A stretch of 64,000 nt of DNA from Watersipora subatra (GCF_963576615.1 NC_088711.1:56958248-57022247), one strand, 5' to 3'; numbered from the stretch's first letter, positions 51,901 to 63,896 are shown. The notes: a model not told the origin generated them from the sequence alone. Program-made: numbers and translations.

Positions 51901-54041
51901 TAATAAATAATAGAAAAATACCGATACTTTCTGATAAAATCTACTGAAATTTTATGTAGGTTCATCTTTAAATATAAGATGAGGCTACAACAATGCTCAA
52001 TAAAACCTGAGCATTGAAGTTTTCAGACGAGATACAACTCGTGTCTACCAATGTTACACCTTACTCAGAATGACTTTTTTATTAAGTTAACAAAAAGATC
52101 TTTTTGCAAATGATAAAACTGGCTGATATTTAATTATATATTTTGAACAGGCATACATGAATCTTAACTAACATAGAGTTATCAACCATAGAAAGAGAAC
52201 TAGAGGATGACAATTTAGTAGCCCCAACCTGTCAGTCTTGCCTTTGAATTGTGCTTTGTAGTTATTAAAATACTCCTTCAGTCCACTTCCACCAAACTCA
52301 GCTCGGGCCAGCCCTACACGAATAGTGGCAAACAACTCCAATGAACAAGCGTAAACAAACAGTGAAAAACTGAGACAAATGGGTATCATAAAATCATATA
52401 TTATATATCATACCCTAGGACACTTATATTTCGCTAGTATTTAGTTTCGTGAGTAGCACACAGAGTAAAATTTCGCTGCAACTTAATTTCGTGGCTCTGA
52501 TGAGTGCGAAAATATATTGGTGTGAAAATAAATGCAGTGGAAAAAACATTACATTCCTCAGGTCCAGTTCACTAATAAGAAAAAAATTCAATTTGGGAAT
52601 AGTTCGTATTTGTAAACCACAGGTTGAAGTGTGTGGGTGAGATCGACAATTCAATTTGATCACTTGCTGCCATTTGTTTCTTAGACTATCAATGACGTCT
52701 AGGTCCCTCCTGCCGTGACTTTCACACTCTAATCCCAAGAAGAAGAAAATAGATAGGTAACAACCAACTTCACAACCAAAACTGTATAACCCTTACGTTG
52801 CCATAAACGCATTTATGCGTTTTCTAGGGGTCACCGACATAAACGCATTTTCTGACTTTCTCAGCAATTGTTTGGTAACCTGATTTTATTATTTGTTGAC
52901 CACATAACCCACGGTCTTTAAGTGTTTTATGAAATTGACTGTGTTGTCCGAAGATTTCTCTATAAAACCAGCCTAAAACAACGAAGCAATTTTAAACTTT
53001 TGTTTGAGAATTTCTAATCTAAAAACGAACATTTTTCTGTGAGTTCATTAACTACCCCGCGCGAGTCATAAAACAGGTAATTAGTTGTTGATGGCATAAT
53101 AGCCAGTTTAGATTTTCGTGATTATACAGATAATTAAAGTAGAACTTAAAAAATACTGTATACATATCATAAAGCAATATCGGCAATTTCGGTAAAATGG
53201 CTGGCACTAGGCCGGTAACGAATTTGTACATGATTGGCAGTGAAAGAGATAATGTGGTTGGACCTGATGAGGGTTGATATTGTTTTTGGATGGTAATAAA
53301 ATTCATCACTGCAATAATTATTCTTCAATTTTACGACTTCACCTACCAGACTTTCATTCTCACCAGTTAAAAATTCGGTGACTAACCTGATATTGCTTTG
53401 CCATGCTGCTCAGTTGGTGTATTAGCTATAATGAGTTTACCAGAAATTTCCCATTTATCCTAACCACAGACGAAAGTTGCCTGCATTTCTAATATTACGA
53501 TTTTATTGTGGATATCAATGAACAAAGCTATTTAACTTCGCGTTTTGTTCGTTCGTTATGATAGTTTAGTTTCGCTCATTAAATTTTCGCGAAAGGATTA
53601 CACCGCGAAAACGCGAAAGTTAGATGCCGCGAATACATAAGTGTCCTAGGGTAATACAATATTATTATTAATTTTTCCATAAAAAAAGTCGCTCCAAAAA
53701 TTAATCAGTTTCCTTGCAATTGATTTTGTCATTTTAATAACTCAAGTCAATAGAATGATGAGTAATTAAACTATGAGGAAACCTGCTCCAGTTTGAAATA
53801 AAAAGATTATTTTCGAGTATATAAAAACATTAGCAAACTGAAAACAGAGTGGAGCTCATACTGCTTTACCTGGTAGAAGAGCATTTTCTGAAAAGTATAC
53901 TCCTCCATTGAAGTCAGGATGGGCAAGGGCAAGAAACCAGATGAGACCACCCAGATACATGAATAGACTAACAACGTTGGCAAACCTTCCAATGAATGTG
54001 GACAGCTTAGATCTTGTGTGAGGGTTACTTAACAGTCCCAT
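39932..54041 (-). CDS. GPAA1: GPI-anchor transamidase subunit GPAA1 (GAA1)
   Basis: GPAA1 is an ER-membrane subunit of the transamidase that attaches glycosylphosphatidylinositol anchors to proteins. Exons in transcript order: 53870-54041, 52229-52313, 51151-51416, 50297-50385, 48326-48514, 46679-46797, about 43753-43954, 42843-about 43020, 41783-41973, 40699-40863, 39932-40199. Phases agree except at the exon 7/8 junction, which I could not fix. Product about 640 aa (human 621). Motifs: N-terminal 'MGLLS' and a first membrane helix near residues 25-42 ('SLFMYLGGLIWFLALAHP'), luminal metallopeptidase-like domain with 'LEVHTQ', 'NVYAILRAPRASSTES', 'YWSKDVIFLFSQHELIGTQA', 'GINGNMPNLDL' and 'NHGLFLR', then several membrane helices to the C-terminus. 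The exon 5 acceptor (CAAG before 48514) was chosen to keep frame. Introns hold a higher-order tandem array, SINE-like repeats and MITEs. The upstream 350 bp ends at a TTAA element. Confidence 0.95.
41540..41760. repeat. SINE-like repeat with tRNA-derived core, copy 1
   Basis: On the minus strand about 41675-41600 has a tRNA-like A box ('TAGTGATAGTG') and exact B box GGTTCGATTCC. Flanks are shared with 48955-49190: 'ACTATAATAA' on the left, and 'ACACATGACGATCTTTCA' on the right. In a GPAA1 intron. Confidence 0.65.
42434..42656. repeat. Minisatellite, 39-49 bp units
   Basis: Five units beginning 'CCTGTACATG' and containing 'CAGGACAGATG'; units 3 and 4 lack the 'CATTGCGAACTA' segment and are 39 bp. 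In the GPAA1 intron between exons 8 and 9. Confidence 0.88.
44611..45476. mobile_element. Non-autonomous DNA element with 34-bp TIRs
   Basis: 866 bp; ends 'TTCAATACATCAGAGTCTTG' and the near-exact complement at 45443-45476. It also has an internal perfect palindrome near 44732-44757 ('GAAAATTGTGATGTCACAAT'). Target duplication unclear. In the GPAA1 intron between exons 6 and 7. Confidence 0.75.
45556..46462. mobile_element. TTAA-type long-TIR element, family 1 copy 2
   Basis: 907 bp, same inverted repeats as 30335-31226 (AGGTT...). Flanks are TTGA and TGAA, either a decayed TTAA pair or a TTGAA duplication. In the same GPAA1 intron as the element at 44611. Confidence 0.83.
46945..47685. repeat. 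Dispersed repeat, family B copy 2
   Basis: Relative of 9985-10590 with about 190 extra bases at 47205-47395. In a GPAA1 intron. Ends approximate. Confidence 0.62.
48955..49190. repeat. SINE-like repeat with tRNA-derived core, copy 2
   Basis: Minus-strand tRNA-like stretch at about 49110-49031 (A box 'AAGTGGTAAAGCG', B box-like 'GAGTTTGAATCCC'), with flanks shared with 41540-41760 ('CTATAATAAGAGC', 'ACACCTGACGATCTCTCA'). In a GPAA1 intron. Confidence 0.65.
50634..51109. repeat. Higher-order tandem repeat, 59/61-bp monomers
   Basis: Eight monomers around 'AGTATAATAGTACTTTGGTA'. Three types (ending CATGCGAAC, CATATGAAC, and a 61-bp type with GGTAGAG..CTATGTGAAC) occur as A-B-C-A-B-C, then two hybrids. 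In the GPAA1 intron, ending 42 bases from exon 3. Confidence 0.93.
52413..53651. mobile_element. MITE, CCCTAG family, long copy (TA target)
   Basis: 1239 bp flanked by TA, ends CCCTAGGACACTTAT and the complement. Its outer 300 bp on the left and 150 bp on the right match 17261-17710; about 780 bp between (roughly 52711-53490) are absent from the short copy. No transposase domain seen. Confidence 0.85.
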
Positions 54042-54395
54042 CTTCTTATCGGCAAAAGAAAAATTTTAGAACAATCAATTCTCCAAGAAACAAAATCAAA
54101 CCTTTCTAGAGCTAGCTAAACCAATAACATTACAAGAAATGTTTCCTAACCAAAATTAAAATTTACCTAATAAAACAAAAAATCCTAATTTGAAAATCTT
54201 AGTGCATATCAGCATGCTATTAAACTTCAACAGCTTTTGCAATAGCTGATATTAGTTTAGCGCTGAAAAAAACCGTCATGAAAGACGGGACGTCTTTTTA
54301 GAGCTCTCTTAAACTTTTTGGAAAATTATACCCGTTTATCTTTTAATCTTACCTTCTTTTATTCGCTAACAAAACACACTCCATTTATTTGTTAA

Positions 54396-55782
54396 AGAAT
54401 AGAGAAAGCATAATATTATTATGCTTTATTATTTATCTTGAGGTATTGACTGATGTTCTAAAAAAAGAATCAAGGAGATTGACCAACCAGAAGCTGAGAT
54501 ATAGCCAGCCAAACACAGGTCTACCAAAAAACATAAGTGTTTTGGTAATCCTCATATTAGCATCAATATATGAAGTATGAAATCGACTTGCGTGCCATTG
54601 GTCAACTAAGCCAACTAATGCGCTCTCCTATAACAATCACGGCGTTTTAATTGGTTTAATCCCTGGAAGTATAGAACAATCAAATTGGGCCTAACAATCA
54701 TTGCTCTGAGAACTCTGAACCAGTCCCTCTGATGTGTAGATTAGTTTTAGAATGAAATAATTACATGCATCTATTATTTCGCAACATTTCGCTATCTTGC
54801 TAGTTCAGCTTAGTTTTGTTGTTCTCCACTTAGCTTCCCTATTCAGACTCATCTTTAGCGCTGTTCAGATTTTTTGAACTATAGCTAATAAATGGAATCA
54901 ATTAAATCAATCATCAATCTCGGTTATCATTTGGAATTTTCTACAAATTATATTAGTTACATCATTTATTCTATACACAGTTATATTATTATTTTGTATA
55001 ATATGCATTATAATTATTATATTAATCATAAAAAATAATCATGGATAAGATAATAGATAAATAGAAAAATCAAATCAAAAGTTATCGTTTTCTTTTTTTA
55101 CAGCAAGAGCAGCACGGTCAAGTTATTCTTTTTAAACTTGTGGCTGTAGTGAACTTACAGTCTGTTAATAGTGACGATAACCATGAAAATCAACTGAATG
55201 CTGCAGTGGGTACACAGTAGAAAGATGATGAATGAACAAAAATTCACATTCCCATTTCTTATTCTAAATAAACTGCAAATCGCGGATATCGCATAATATA
55301 GACTATACACGCGCCGTTCGTTGAACAGAGGATTTTCGGAGCGTATCCGCGGAGATCGAGTTAAAATTTGAAGCACAATAGTCAAAATCTGCTCTTCTGT
55401 TCTGAAAAATCATGGCGAGGGGTTGTGGGCAACTGCCTTTACCACACAATGTTTACTTGATTTTCCTGAGAAACCAGAGCTAGTCTGTAAATTTTTTACT
55501 ATCGCGAGAAGCGTTTCACATCTCGTAGCCTAAAACAATCAATATACGTAACGGCAGTAAGGGTGCGCAACTCCGGCACATGTCCAATAAGTCGATTTGA
55601 TACGTCACAATTCTCGGGATTTTCGAAGGGTTTTTACTCTGATTCGTTATTAGGTAGACCTGTGTTTAGCTGGCTATATCTCAGCTTCTGGTGGGTCAAT
55701 CTCCTTGATTATTTTTTTAGAACATCAGTCAACACCTCAAGATAACTAATAAAGCATAATAATATTATGCTTTCTCTATTCT
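54396..55782. mobile_element. TTAA-flanked long-TIR element, family 2
   Basis: 1387 bp between exact TTAA repeats (54392-54395, 55783-55786). Inverted ends of about 150 bp begin AGAATAGAGAAAGCATAATA and include the complement of 'CTCAGCTTCTGGTGGGTCAA'-like sequence. The inner kilobase shows no coding signal. It sits 350 bp upstream of the GPAA1 start and directly abuts the LINE. Confidence 0.88.
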
Positions 55783-55898
55783 TTAAGAGGGAAGTAGCTC
55801 GGCCGCTTCAGGCGCTACTGAGGCTTTGTGGTAGACTGAGGACATTTTTGTTTTTCAAGTCCAGATTTTGTATTTCGATTTTAGTACTCAGTGAACAA

Positions 55899-56815
55899 CC
55901 ATGGCAACAAATAGCACTAGCCGGGGCTCAACATCTCAGAGTGGCTGTGATTCGCCAGCCAGTTCGCCTCTTTCTGGCAGGCCAGGCAATGTCATAAAAT
56001 CAAGTTGTTTAGCAGGCTGTAAAGCTGGTGTTCTATAAAGTTAGAAGGTTTTGCTCTGTGATTTTTGTGAAGAATGGTGTCACCTTGACTATGACAATCG
56101 AGTATTAGCCAAAATGTATACAGAAATGCACCGCTGCCAGTCTGAGGCATGTTGTACATTTGTAGAGGGTGCAAGGTTTCCAACTATAAAACTAATGTAA
56201 GACTGGATAGTAAGATCAATGACATACCTGACCAAATTAAAAAACTGGACAGCACCATCAACAACATTCAAAACATGCCGAGTAGTATGGTGGAGCCGAA
56301 GCTGAAATCAATGGAAGCTTCATATGCAAGTCGAAAGTTTAGAAAATAACTCCATGCTAACAACAAACGCCATGCAAAAGATCACGCATCTAAGTGAGAA
56401 AGATTTCAGAGAAGCCAGAGATAAAAATCTTATTCTTTTTTGGAATTGAAGAGAGCCAAAATAAAAATGACGCAGTGGACAAAGTAAAAAGTTTACCCAG
56501 TGAATGCCACATACCATACAAATTAGATCAAGATAGCATTTTCCGACTAGGCAGAATTAATGATGAAAACAGTCAGGGAGGGCAGAAAATAAGGCCTTTA
56601 AAGGTCTGCACCCGCTCAAAAGAAGACAAATGGGAGATAGTTAAAAGAGTCAGTGGTCTGAAAAAACTTAGGGATTTTGCCAAATTAGATATGACTAAAT
56701 AGAAAAGAGATGAGAATTTTCGGTTATTTCAGACATTGAAAAAAACAAGAGAGGGAAATCCACTGAAAAAGTTCAAGATATACAAGAAAAAAGTGGTGAA
56801 AATAACTCCCTGAGA
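55899..56815 (+). pseudogene. LINE ORF1 with PHD-type zinc finger
   Basis: From ATG 55899 a Ser-rich leader runs into a PHD-like Cys/His cluster ('CLAGCKAGVL', 'LLCDFCEEWCHLDYDN'), then a coiled-coil stretch and a basic conserved block ('IFRLGRINDE', 'RPLKV', 'VSGLKKLRDF'). In-frame stops in the finger and after the block, and several frame changes, break it. ORF1 proteins of this kind bind RNA. Confidence 0.75.
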
Positions 56816-56819
56816 TTGT

Positions 56820-59800
56820 AATTAATAAATGCCATATCTGTGAAAGGAAAGTTAAATGGGGTGCAAATTCTGGCTTCAGAGTGTGATATTTTATGCGTAA
56901 CCGAAAATCATTTTGATACCAGTTCTAATAACAAGATGGTTCTGAATTCAACGCAAAAGGTTATATACAAATGTGATAGGGACAGACATGGGGGTGGAGT
57001 TATGATTGCTCTACCACCTAGTTCACCACACCAACATGTGCGACTACTTAGGTCATTTTTCTTTATTGAATTTGTACTCATATCGAGTGTTCTAGGAAAG
57101 GTTTCAACTTTGTCGTTTTGTGGGTGTATATTCCTCCTAGTTTAATTAAAGATGCGGTAGATACACTCGATGAGCTGTTGGATTTGACTTTTTTTAATTT
57201 TCCGAAATCAACTATTATAGTTACCGGGGATTGGAATTTTTTGGACATCAATTGGTCAGTGTACAGGGTTAAACTATCTTCTGACCAAAATTGACTCATA
57301 GATCATTTATAAACTGCATACTGTCCCATAACTTAAACCATAACTGTCACGAACAACTTTTATCGTTGTTCCTAGGTAAATCAGACACGCTAATTCCGAT
57401 TTTGTACTCAAAATAAAGATTAGTCCACTAACCTTCAAAGTCATTTAGGCTTTTTTAAAGTGTTTCAATATCCGTTTCGAAAACAACACAATCGGCATTA
57501 CAAGCTCCGCCCATAAATATGTGACGAAGCCTAGCTTTTTTCAGGAACGGAAGTTAGGAATGTTTAGTCCGATTTAGAATAATAGAGATGGGTGTCTTAA
57601 AACCCATTATTATCTAAATCCAGCCTGTAAAATAATTTCAGATTTTTATGAAAGGTATATAAACTATTTAAAATTGCTCGTAGCTTGTTACATGACGTTT
57701 AAATGGGCTGGACGCCGAGGAAAATGAGCTCAAAAAACGTGATTTTATCACAAGCTAGCGTTGTTATCGCGCTTTTTTAAATATGCAATGTTAAATAGCT
57801 TATCTACCTTTCAGAAAAGACCGACATTATTTTTAAGGCTGAATTTAGATATTAATGGATTTTAAAACACCCATATCTATTATTCTAAATCGGTCTAAAC
57901 ATCCCTACGTAACTTGTTCCTAAAAAGCTAGGTTACGTCACGTATTTATGAGTGGAGCTTGTTATGCCGATCGTGTTGTTTTCAAGACCGATATTAAAAC
58001 GCTGTAAAAAAGCCTTCATTACTCTGAAAGTTAGTGGACTAATCTTTATTTTGAGTACAAAACTGGAATCAGCGTGTCTGATTTACCTAGTAAATACGAT
58101 AAAAGTTGTTCGTGACAGTTATGGTTTAAGTAAAATAGTAACTGAGCCAACCCATAACATCGGTAATACCTTGGATTTAATTTTAACTGGTAGGCCTAGT
58201 TTAATCTATGACCTAAACGCTGTAAATCCTGGTCTCAGTGACCATGACACGGTAGAACTTAAACTGGAAGCGCTGTTCAGTTGTCCAGGGAATAGAACCA
58301 CCTCTTTTAGGATGTATAGTAAAGTTAACTTTCCTGCAATCAGTGAGGCCCTGAATCGAACCCTGATAACAACAAAACAGATGATTGAGGAAAAGCAATA
58401 CATTAATTTAGTCTGGAATTTGTTTGAGAGTCATATTAAATCTGCTGTCAATCAGTTTGTACCTAGATGCAACGCAAAGAGTAAAAACTTGAATGAGCCT
58501 CCCTGGTTTAACAATGACACCAAAAAAGCAGTGAGGAAACAGAGAAATCTGTACGAGAAGTTTAAACAATCGAAACTTAAAACCGATTTGGTTATATATA
58601 AAACTGCGAGGCAGAACAATAAGAAGCTATTTCGCAAATTAGAACACAATTATTTTTACAAAGCTTTATATGAACCATTAAGCAGTGAGAATAGTAAACC
58701 CTTTTACAAATTTTATAAAAGAAAGAGTGGTAAAAGCATTCAAGATTCAGTCACTTTTAAAAACATGTCTGCTATACAATCATCAGAGATTTTCAACTCA
58801 TACTTTCAAAGTGTTTTTTCAAAAGACGTTTCAGATTCAGAGGAATGTGGGGAGGATGCTAACCAAACAATACAAATTACAAGTGAAGGAGTTGAAAAAT
58901 TGCTCATTGGCCTCAAGCCTGGTAAAGCTCCTGGCCCAGATCAATTGAGAAGAGAGAATTTGAATCTTGATGTTGTAGTCACTGGTCAGATACTGGCTCT
59001 TATTTTTCAGTATTCACTAGACATCGGTGAATTGCCAGATATTTGGACAACAGATAATGTTGTCCCTATTTTTAAGAAAAAAAATCCAAGTAATTATAGA
59101 CCGGTCTCGCTGACATTAACCAACATCTAGATAGTGAATTGAGTTCGAACCACCATGGCTTCACGAAAGGTCTCTCCCGCACTATACAAGTAACAACAAC
59201 CACTGATGACATCATGGAAATGGTTAACAATAACATTGTGGTACATGCTGTAGTCATTGACTTTTCCAAGGCTTTTGACAATGTGCCTCACAATTTGCTA
59301 ATAAAAAAATTACTTGAATCAAATATCGACACTAACATAATCAAATGGATAGCACTTTTTATCCAACAGGAGTTAGCGAGTGGAAGTGGAGGGGACTACG
59401 TCTAACTCTTTGAATGTTACATCGGGAGTCCCCCAGGGCTCTGTCCTGCGGCCTTATTTTTTGTGGGGTACATTGATAACATTTCAGAAATCCTCAAAAC
59501 ATCATCTATTAGGCTTTTTGCAGACGACGCATTAGTGTATCGCCCTGTAGAAACTCTGACTGATTAATAAGTTTTTCAGCAAGACCTTGTTTTACTGGAA
59601 CAGTGGGCTGACAGAGAAAAAATGTTTTTTAATACGGATAAATGTCAGGTGGTTCACTTTGCCAAGCGATGTAGTAACAGTGATTTTACGTATTGCCTTA
59701 ACAGTAAGCAACTAGTTACTGTGACATATTTTAAATATTTGGGGGTAAATACTGCTAATGATTTTCACTGAGACCTGCACATAGACTCAATAATTGCCAG

Positions 59801-60270
59801 GGCGTCCCAAAGGCTTGGTATGATTAAGCATGTTTTGTATGGCGCCCCAGAGAAGTGGAAAAGATCGCATACCTCACATTGGTTAGGCCAATAATGGAAT
59901 ATGCCAATGAGGTATGGGACCCATATTTGATGAGACAGATAACACTTTTGGAAAATGTGCTAAGGAAGGCAATTCGTTTTATTTCAGGGTACACTGAGTG
60001 TATCATAGGCATGCAAAATTCTCAATATCAAACTCTTAGCACATAGATGAAAAAATGCTCGCATGTCTTTAATGTCACGGTTTTTATCTGAGGGTGGTCA
60101 CAGTTCGATTATCAACAGTTTTGAGCACAAGATTTTATTCACAATCATAAAACCAGACAGGCAACAGGCCAGGCACCCCTGGCACTATCCACAAACCAAA
60201 CATTTTATCACCAAAGCTTTGTACTCCGAACTTCACGTAATTTGCATGGCTATGATTAAGCATTTTTTAT
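56820..60270 (+). pseudogene. LINE ORF2: endonuclease and reverse transcriptase
   Basis: AP-endonuclease motifs: 'ECDILCVTE', 'GDWNFLDINW', 'VTEPTHN', 'LILTGR', 'LSDHDTV'. The first half is frame-broken (near 57040-57110), then interrupted by the 789-bp element. The longest intact part, 57952-59130, starts inside that element and continues through the linker to the RT start ('KPGKAPGPDQL', 'YRPVSLT'). A deletion and frame change at about 59112 remove part of RT; the palm follows ('VIDFSKAFDNVPHNLL', 'GVPQGSVL', 'LFADDALVY'), then 'YFKYLGV'. Several stops follow to 60270. Confidence 0.85.
57337..58125. mobile_element. TTAA-flanked palindromic element inside the LINE, family 3
   Basis: 789 bp between TTAA at 57333-57336 and 58126-58129. 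The whole element is an imperfect palindrome centred near 57730: left arm ACCATAACTGTCACGAAC, right arm its exact complement, with matching blocks almost to the centre. No coding capacity. Removing it with one TTAA leaves the endonuclease reading frame continuous. Confidence 0.92.
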
Positions 60271-60345
60271 GAAGCGCCATCGAATTGATGGCTTTCTCTT
60301 ACCTGGTCACGGGGTCTAAAGGCTTTATTTTAACCTAAACCTAAA

Positions 60346-62260
60346 GTAAAAAAATTTGTATTTAGCACGAGCAATCTTGTAAAACGACAATTCTGTGTTT
60401 AAATATAATTGTAAAGGTACCATTTAGGTTAACTCTAGAATGCTTTGTTTAGGGGAAACACAAAGTTTGGTGCAAACATTATTATAAGATGGTAGGATAG
60501 GATGACTCCAGCAAGCTACGTAACCAAAACCCACTTTGAAAATAGTGTCACACCAGAATCATTCTAAAGCGTTTTCCAGTTTAATACTATGTTGTAAGAG
60601 TCATTCAAAAGTTGTATTTTTAGCACACTCAACGAATGAGTTTGTTGTGGAAGTCAGCGCTGACTATCCACTAGCAAGTGAGTTCTAGCTACAAGTTGTC
60701 TTATACCAAATGAGTATTAGCTCTCATGTACAACTATAAGTGTTGCAAGCAAGATGACTGGTGAATAAGTATGGCCCTTCATTAGGCAAGCTAAACCTGC
60801 ACAGAAATGAGTTAATGTTCAAATAATCCACAAATGTCCATATATAGTTTCGTGACTTTCGTCGCTTGTAGACAGTAGTATCTCGTGCTCTGTGCTCTTG
60901 TCTCACTAGGGTATATTCCTTTATTACATATTCTTACCCATCCTGTTATACACTAGCTTACATATCTTTATAAACAGTGTTATGTGATAGCCCATTGGCT
61001 TTCTATGAAAGCTGGCTTGCATATTACTGTGCTAATCCCAGGATAGCTTGATGCATAAGGCTATTAGAAATAGCTGAGTTTAGCAAATCCATAACAAGTT
61101 GGCGACAACTCAAAATACTCTACACATGATTAAGCAATATGTGAATCACACATTTAAGTTTTCCTTTACGCGCACAAATAATAAAAAAACATGAAAATTA
61201 AGAACGTGTACAATAAATATAAAACATATTGTTTGTAGTAAAATATTCCTATTCGTTTTTTATATTATTTTAACTGTTGGTTTTTTGCTTTTTATATTAG
61301 TAGTGTCATTTAAGCAATTTGTCTCCGTCTCTTCATTCATTAATCAAAGAGAACATAGAGTTCCGATACTACGGAGTAAAGTTGAACAGGATGACCAAAC
61401 ATTGATGAAAGAGATTTGTTGCTCAGAACGAATTCAACATATTTTTCCAAAACACTACATTTTAGCAACGCTACAAAAAGGCTACTAAATGAACATAAAC
61501 TTATTGAAAATAAACATGATAACCAAAGCATATAAATACAAGCGATTAAAAATTGCATTCATGTCATTTGTATGCGTACTTCGGCGTAATAATTAAAAAA
61601 CGTTGAATCGATGACATGGCCTGCGAAACTTTTTTGTAAAGGTGAGCTTACTACTTACTTTTATAACAACTGCGTGGCTCTATGAAATAACCAAAATAAG
61701 CTAGGATGTTCGTCTACACAGCATTGACTTAACCGATGTTCACATGTCTGTATTAGTTTATTGGCAGGTTTAAATAGCGCCTCGAAGGCGTGAGGTTTCG
61801 AAAACATTTACTAAGGGCTACCGCCTTAGTGATCCATCCAAACCCACCCAAATCTCAAGGTTTGCTAACTAACAAGATTAAAACTACAGAAATGTATATA
61901 CAGTTATGCAAAAAGTGAATGCAGCTTCACTCAAAGCTTATTATCACAGTTTATCTGTCAAATTATTCTAGAATTTGATAGCGTTTGAATTGCAAAAACC
62001 CGTCCTGTTGTGTATAACATCAGGTGAAAGACGTGACAAAAATTGTGAGATACTGGCTAGCTTTAGGTCGATGGCGAGCTTTTGGTTTATTTTTTCACGA
62101 GTTACAGCATATTTTACCTGTTCTGAAAAAACTTTTTAGTGTATGAAACAATTGTTTAATTGAAGCTCAGCAAGCTCTTACTCTATCATAAGTACTCCTT
62201 GACATACAAGAAATTGGATGCATGTTCTGAAATTTTTATTTATAGGAGATTTTGTTTGTA
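60346..62260. other. Intergenic region upstream of GRHPR
   Basis: AT-rich; no gene or defined repeat recognised. A GRHPR 5' UTR exon and promoter should lie here, because an acceptor (TTTGTAG) sits just before 62262. Confidence 0.5.
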
Positions 62261-62270
62261 GGTGCAATCA

Positions 62271-63896
62271 ATGGGTATTCAGCTCATTTTCAGGCCATTA
62301 TCACTCAGATCCTTACATTGGCTACATCAAAGTACGCGACTAATGAATAGCCTGCCTGCCGCAAATATGAATGTTTTTGTGTCACGGAATGTTCCAGTGT
62401 CTGGTGTAGACTTGTTGAAATCAGCTGGATTGACCATTAGCCAATGGAATCATGATGAAGTTGTACCTCGGGAAGAACTTCTATCACAAGTTAAAAACAC
62501 TGACGCTCTTTTCTGCCTTCTCACAGATAAGATTGATGCTGAGTTGCTGGATACAGCCGGTGAGGGTTTTTATTTACGTCTCCAGTTTTTGGTAAATGTA
62601 TTATGGCTGTTGGTTTAATATTTATTGATTATCAGGCTGACACTGATAATCAAGTTTTAAGTTTGAATGACGTTTGTATCATTTCATTTTTAATAAGGGC
62701 ATCCCATCTTATACTAGCTGCTTTGCTGTTTCTTTTAACATCCTGCTGAATATAAGAAGTAAATTCATTTTCTACTAAAATTGTTTCAGCTGGGAATGTA
62801 TATAAATTTAAAAGGCTTTAATGTAGTTGTGTGAAGCTCACTCTCAAGGTGTATTTTCCACTAGCAAGTGCCTTATAATGTTGAGAGAAACTTTGGTTTT
62901 TAAGAACTGCATACATATCAAGTTTGAGGCTGTTTCTTTTTTTGTTGATTATTTTTATTATATAAAATTTCTTATTCGAGCTACTTCTAAATTATTGCTA
63001 TCAGTCTTTCACTTTGTGTGTCGTATTTATCATTATGCTTACCCGCTTTTCATTGTAGGAGCGAGACTGAAGGTTGTGGGTACCATGTCAGTAGGCTATG
63101 ACCATATAGACTTAGAAGAATGCAAGAAGAGAGGAGTGAAAGTAGGCTACACCCCAGATGTGCTGACTCATGCTACGGCAGAGTTGACAGTTGCTCTCCT
63201 TCTTGCAACATCTCGTCGGCTTCTCGAGGGTAGTTCAAATGATACAGAAGATATTCAGCTGTCATTATTAGGAGCAGAGGCTAAGCTCTCTGCCCATTGA
63301 TAGCCCCTTCTATCAAACCTGGCTATGTACCCAGCATGGTTGTTGGCAGCTCATTTTATGTCTTTTTCCATTTCTAAGAGCATCGATGTATGTCTGACAA
63401 CTACGTCTGATGTAAATAGACCGGCCCTATTTACACATCTGTTTGACTGTAATGCAGAAAAAAGAGGCTTGCAAAAATGCTAATAACAAAATAATTTAAC
63501 GTCTATACTTTAATATTTTTCTGTAAATACATTTTTAGCAAAACCCTTTAGCTTGAAAAAAACTGTAATGGAAGAAGTCAATGTTTTTGATTTCGTCTGA
63601 TATTTCAAATAGGCTTGTTAGCAACCAAAAGCAACTTTTGCCTTACGATGACACCAGCTAGCCTCTATAGTAAACATTTGTGATGTGTCATTCAATTATG
63701 TGTCATCCTATCATTTGATTACAAATAAGTCTAAAAAATCTGTGCTTTTCATATTCTACATCGAGTCTATTTACGTTTAGGGGCACAGGCAGCGAAAGAT
63801 GGTTCTTGGGGCACTTGGAGACCTACTTGGTTATGTGGCCCTTCCTTGCAACATTCCACTCTTGGGATTTTTGGCTTTGGACGAATTGGACAAACG
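62271..63896 (+). CDS. GRHPR: Glyoxylate/hydroxypyruvate reductase, 5' part (truncated by window)
   Basis: NAD(P)H-dependent D-2-hydroxyacid dehydrogenase reducing hydroxypyruvate and glyoxylate. Exons found: 62271-62559, 63059-63229, 63781-63896; the gene continues past 64000. The 192 residues seen include '[10 protein letters not shown]' (usual N-terminus), '[25 protein letters not shown]', '[15 protein letters not shown]', '[23 protein letters not shown]'; GFGRIG is the Rossmann dinucleotide motif. The catalytic Arg/Glu/His lie beyond the window. The ATG at 62271 adds about 35 residues before the conserved start; this leader has several Arg/His and no acidic residue. Inner Met codons near residues 25 and 34 are alternative starts. 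Confidence 0.93.

Larger units (their letters stand above)
55787..60345 (+). mobile_element. CR1/Jockey-superfamily LINE, dead copy
   Basis: Non-LTR retrotransposon with two coding regions: ORF1 (55899-about 56815) and ORF2 with endonuclease, reverse transcriptase and C-terminal part (about 56820-60270). It ends near 'TTTTAACCTAAACCTAAAG', with no long poly(A). Interrupted by a 789-bp element at 57337-58125. Many stops, shifts and a deletion make it inactive. Clade given only as CR1/Jockey-like. Confidence 0.88.

Noticed and set aside
52449-52738. Open frames on both strands
   Set aside because: Within the left part of the CCCTAG MITE; no similarity to any protein family recognised.
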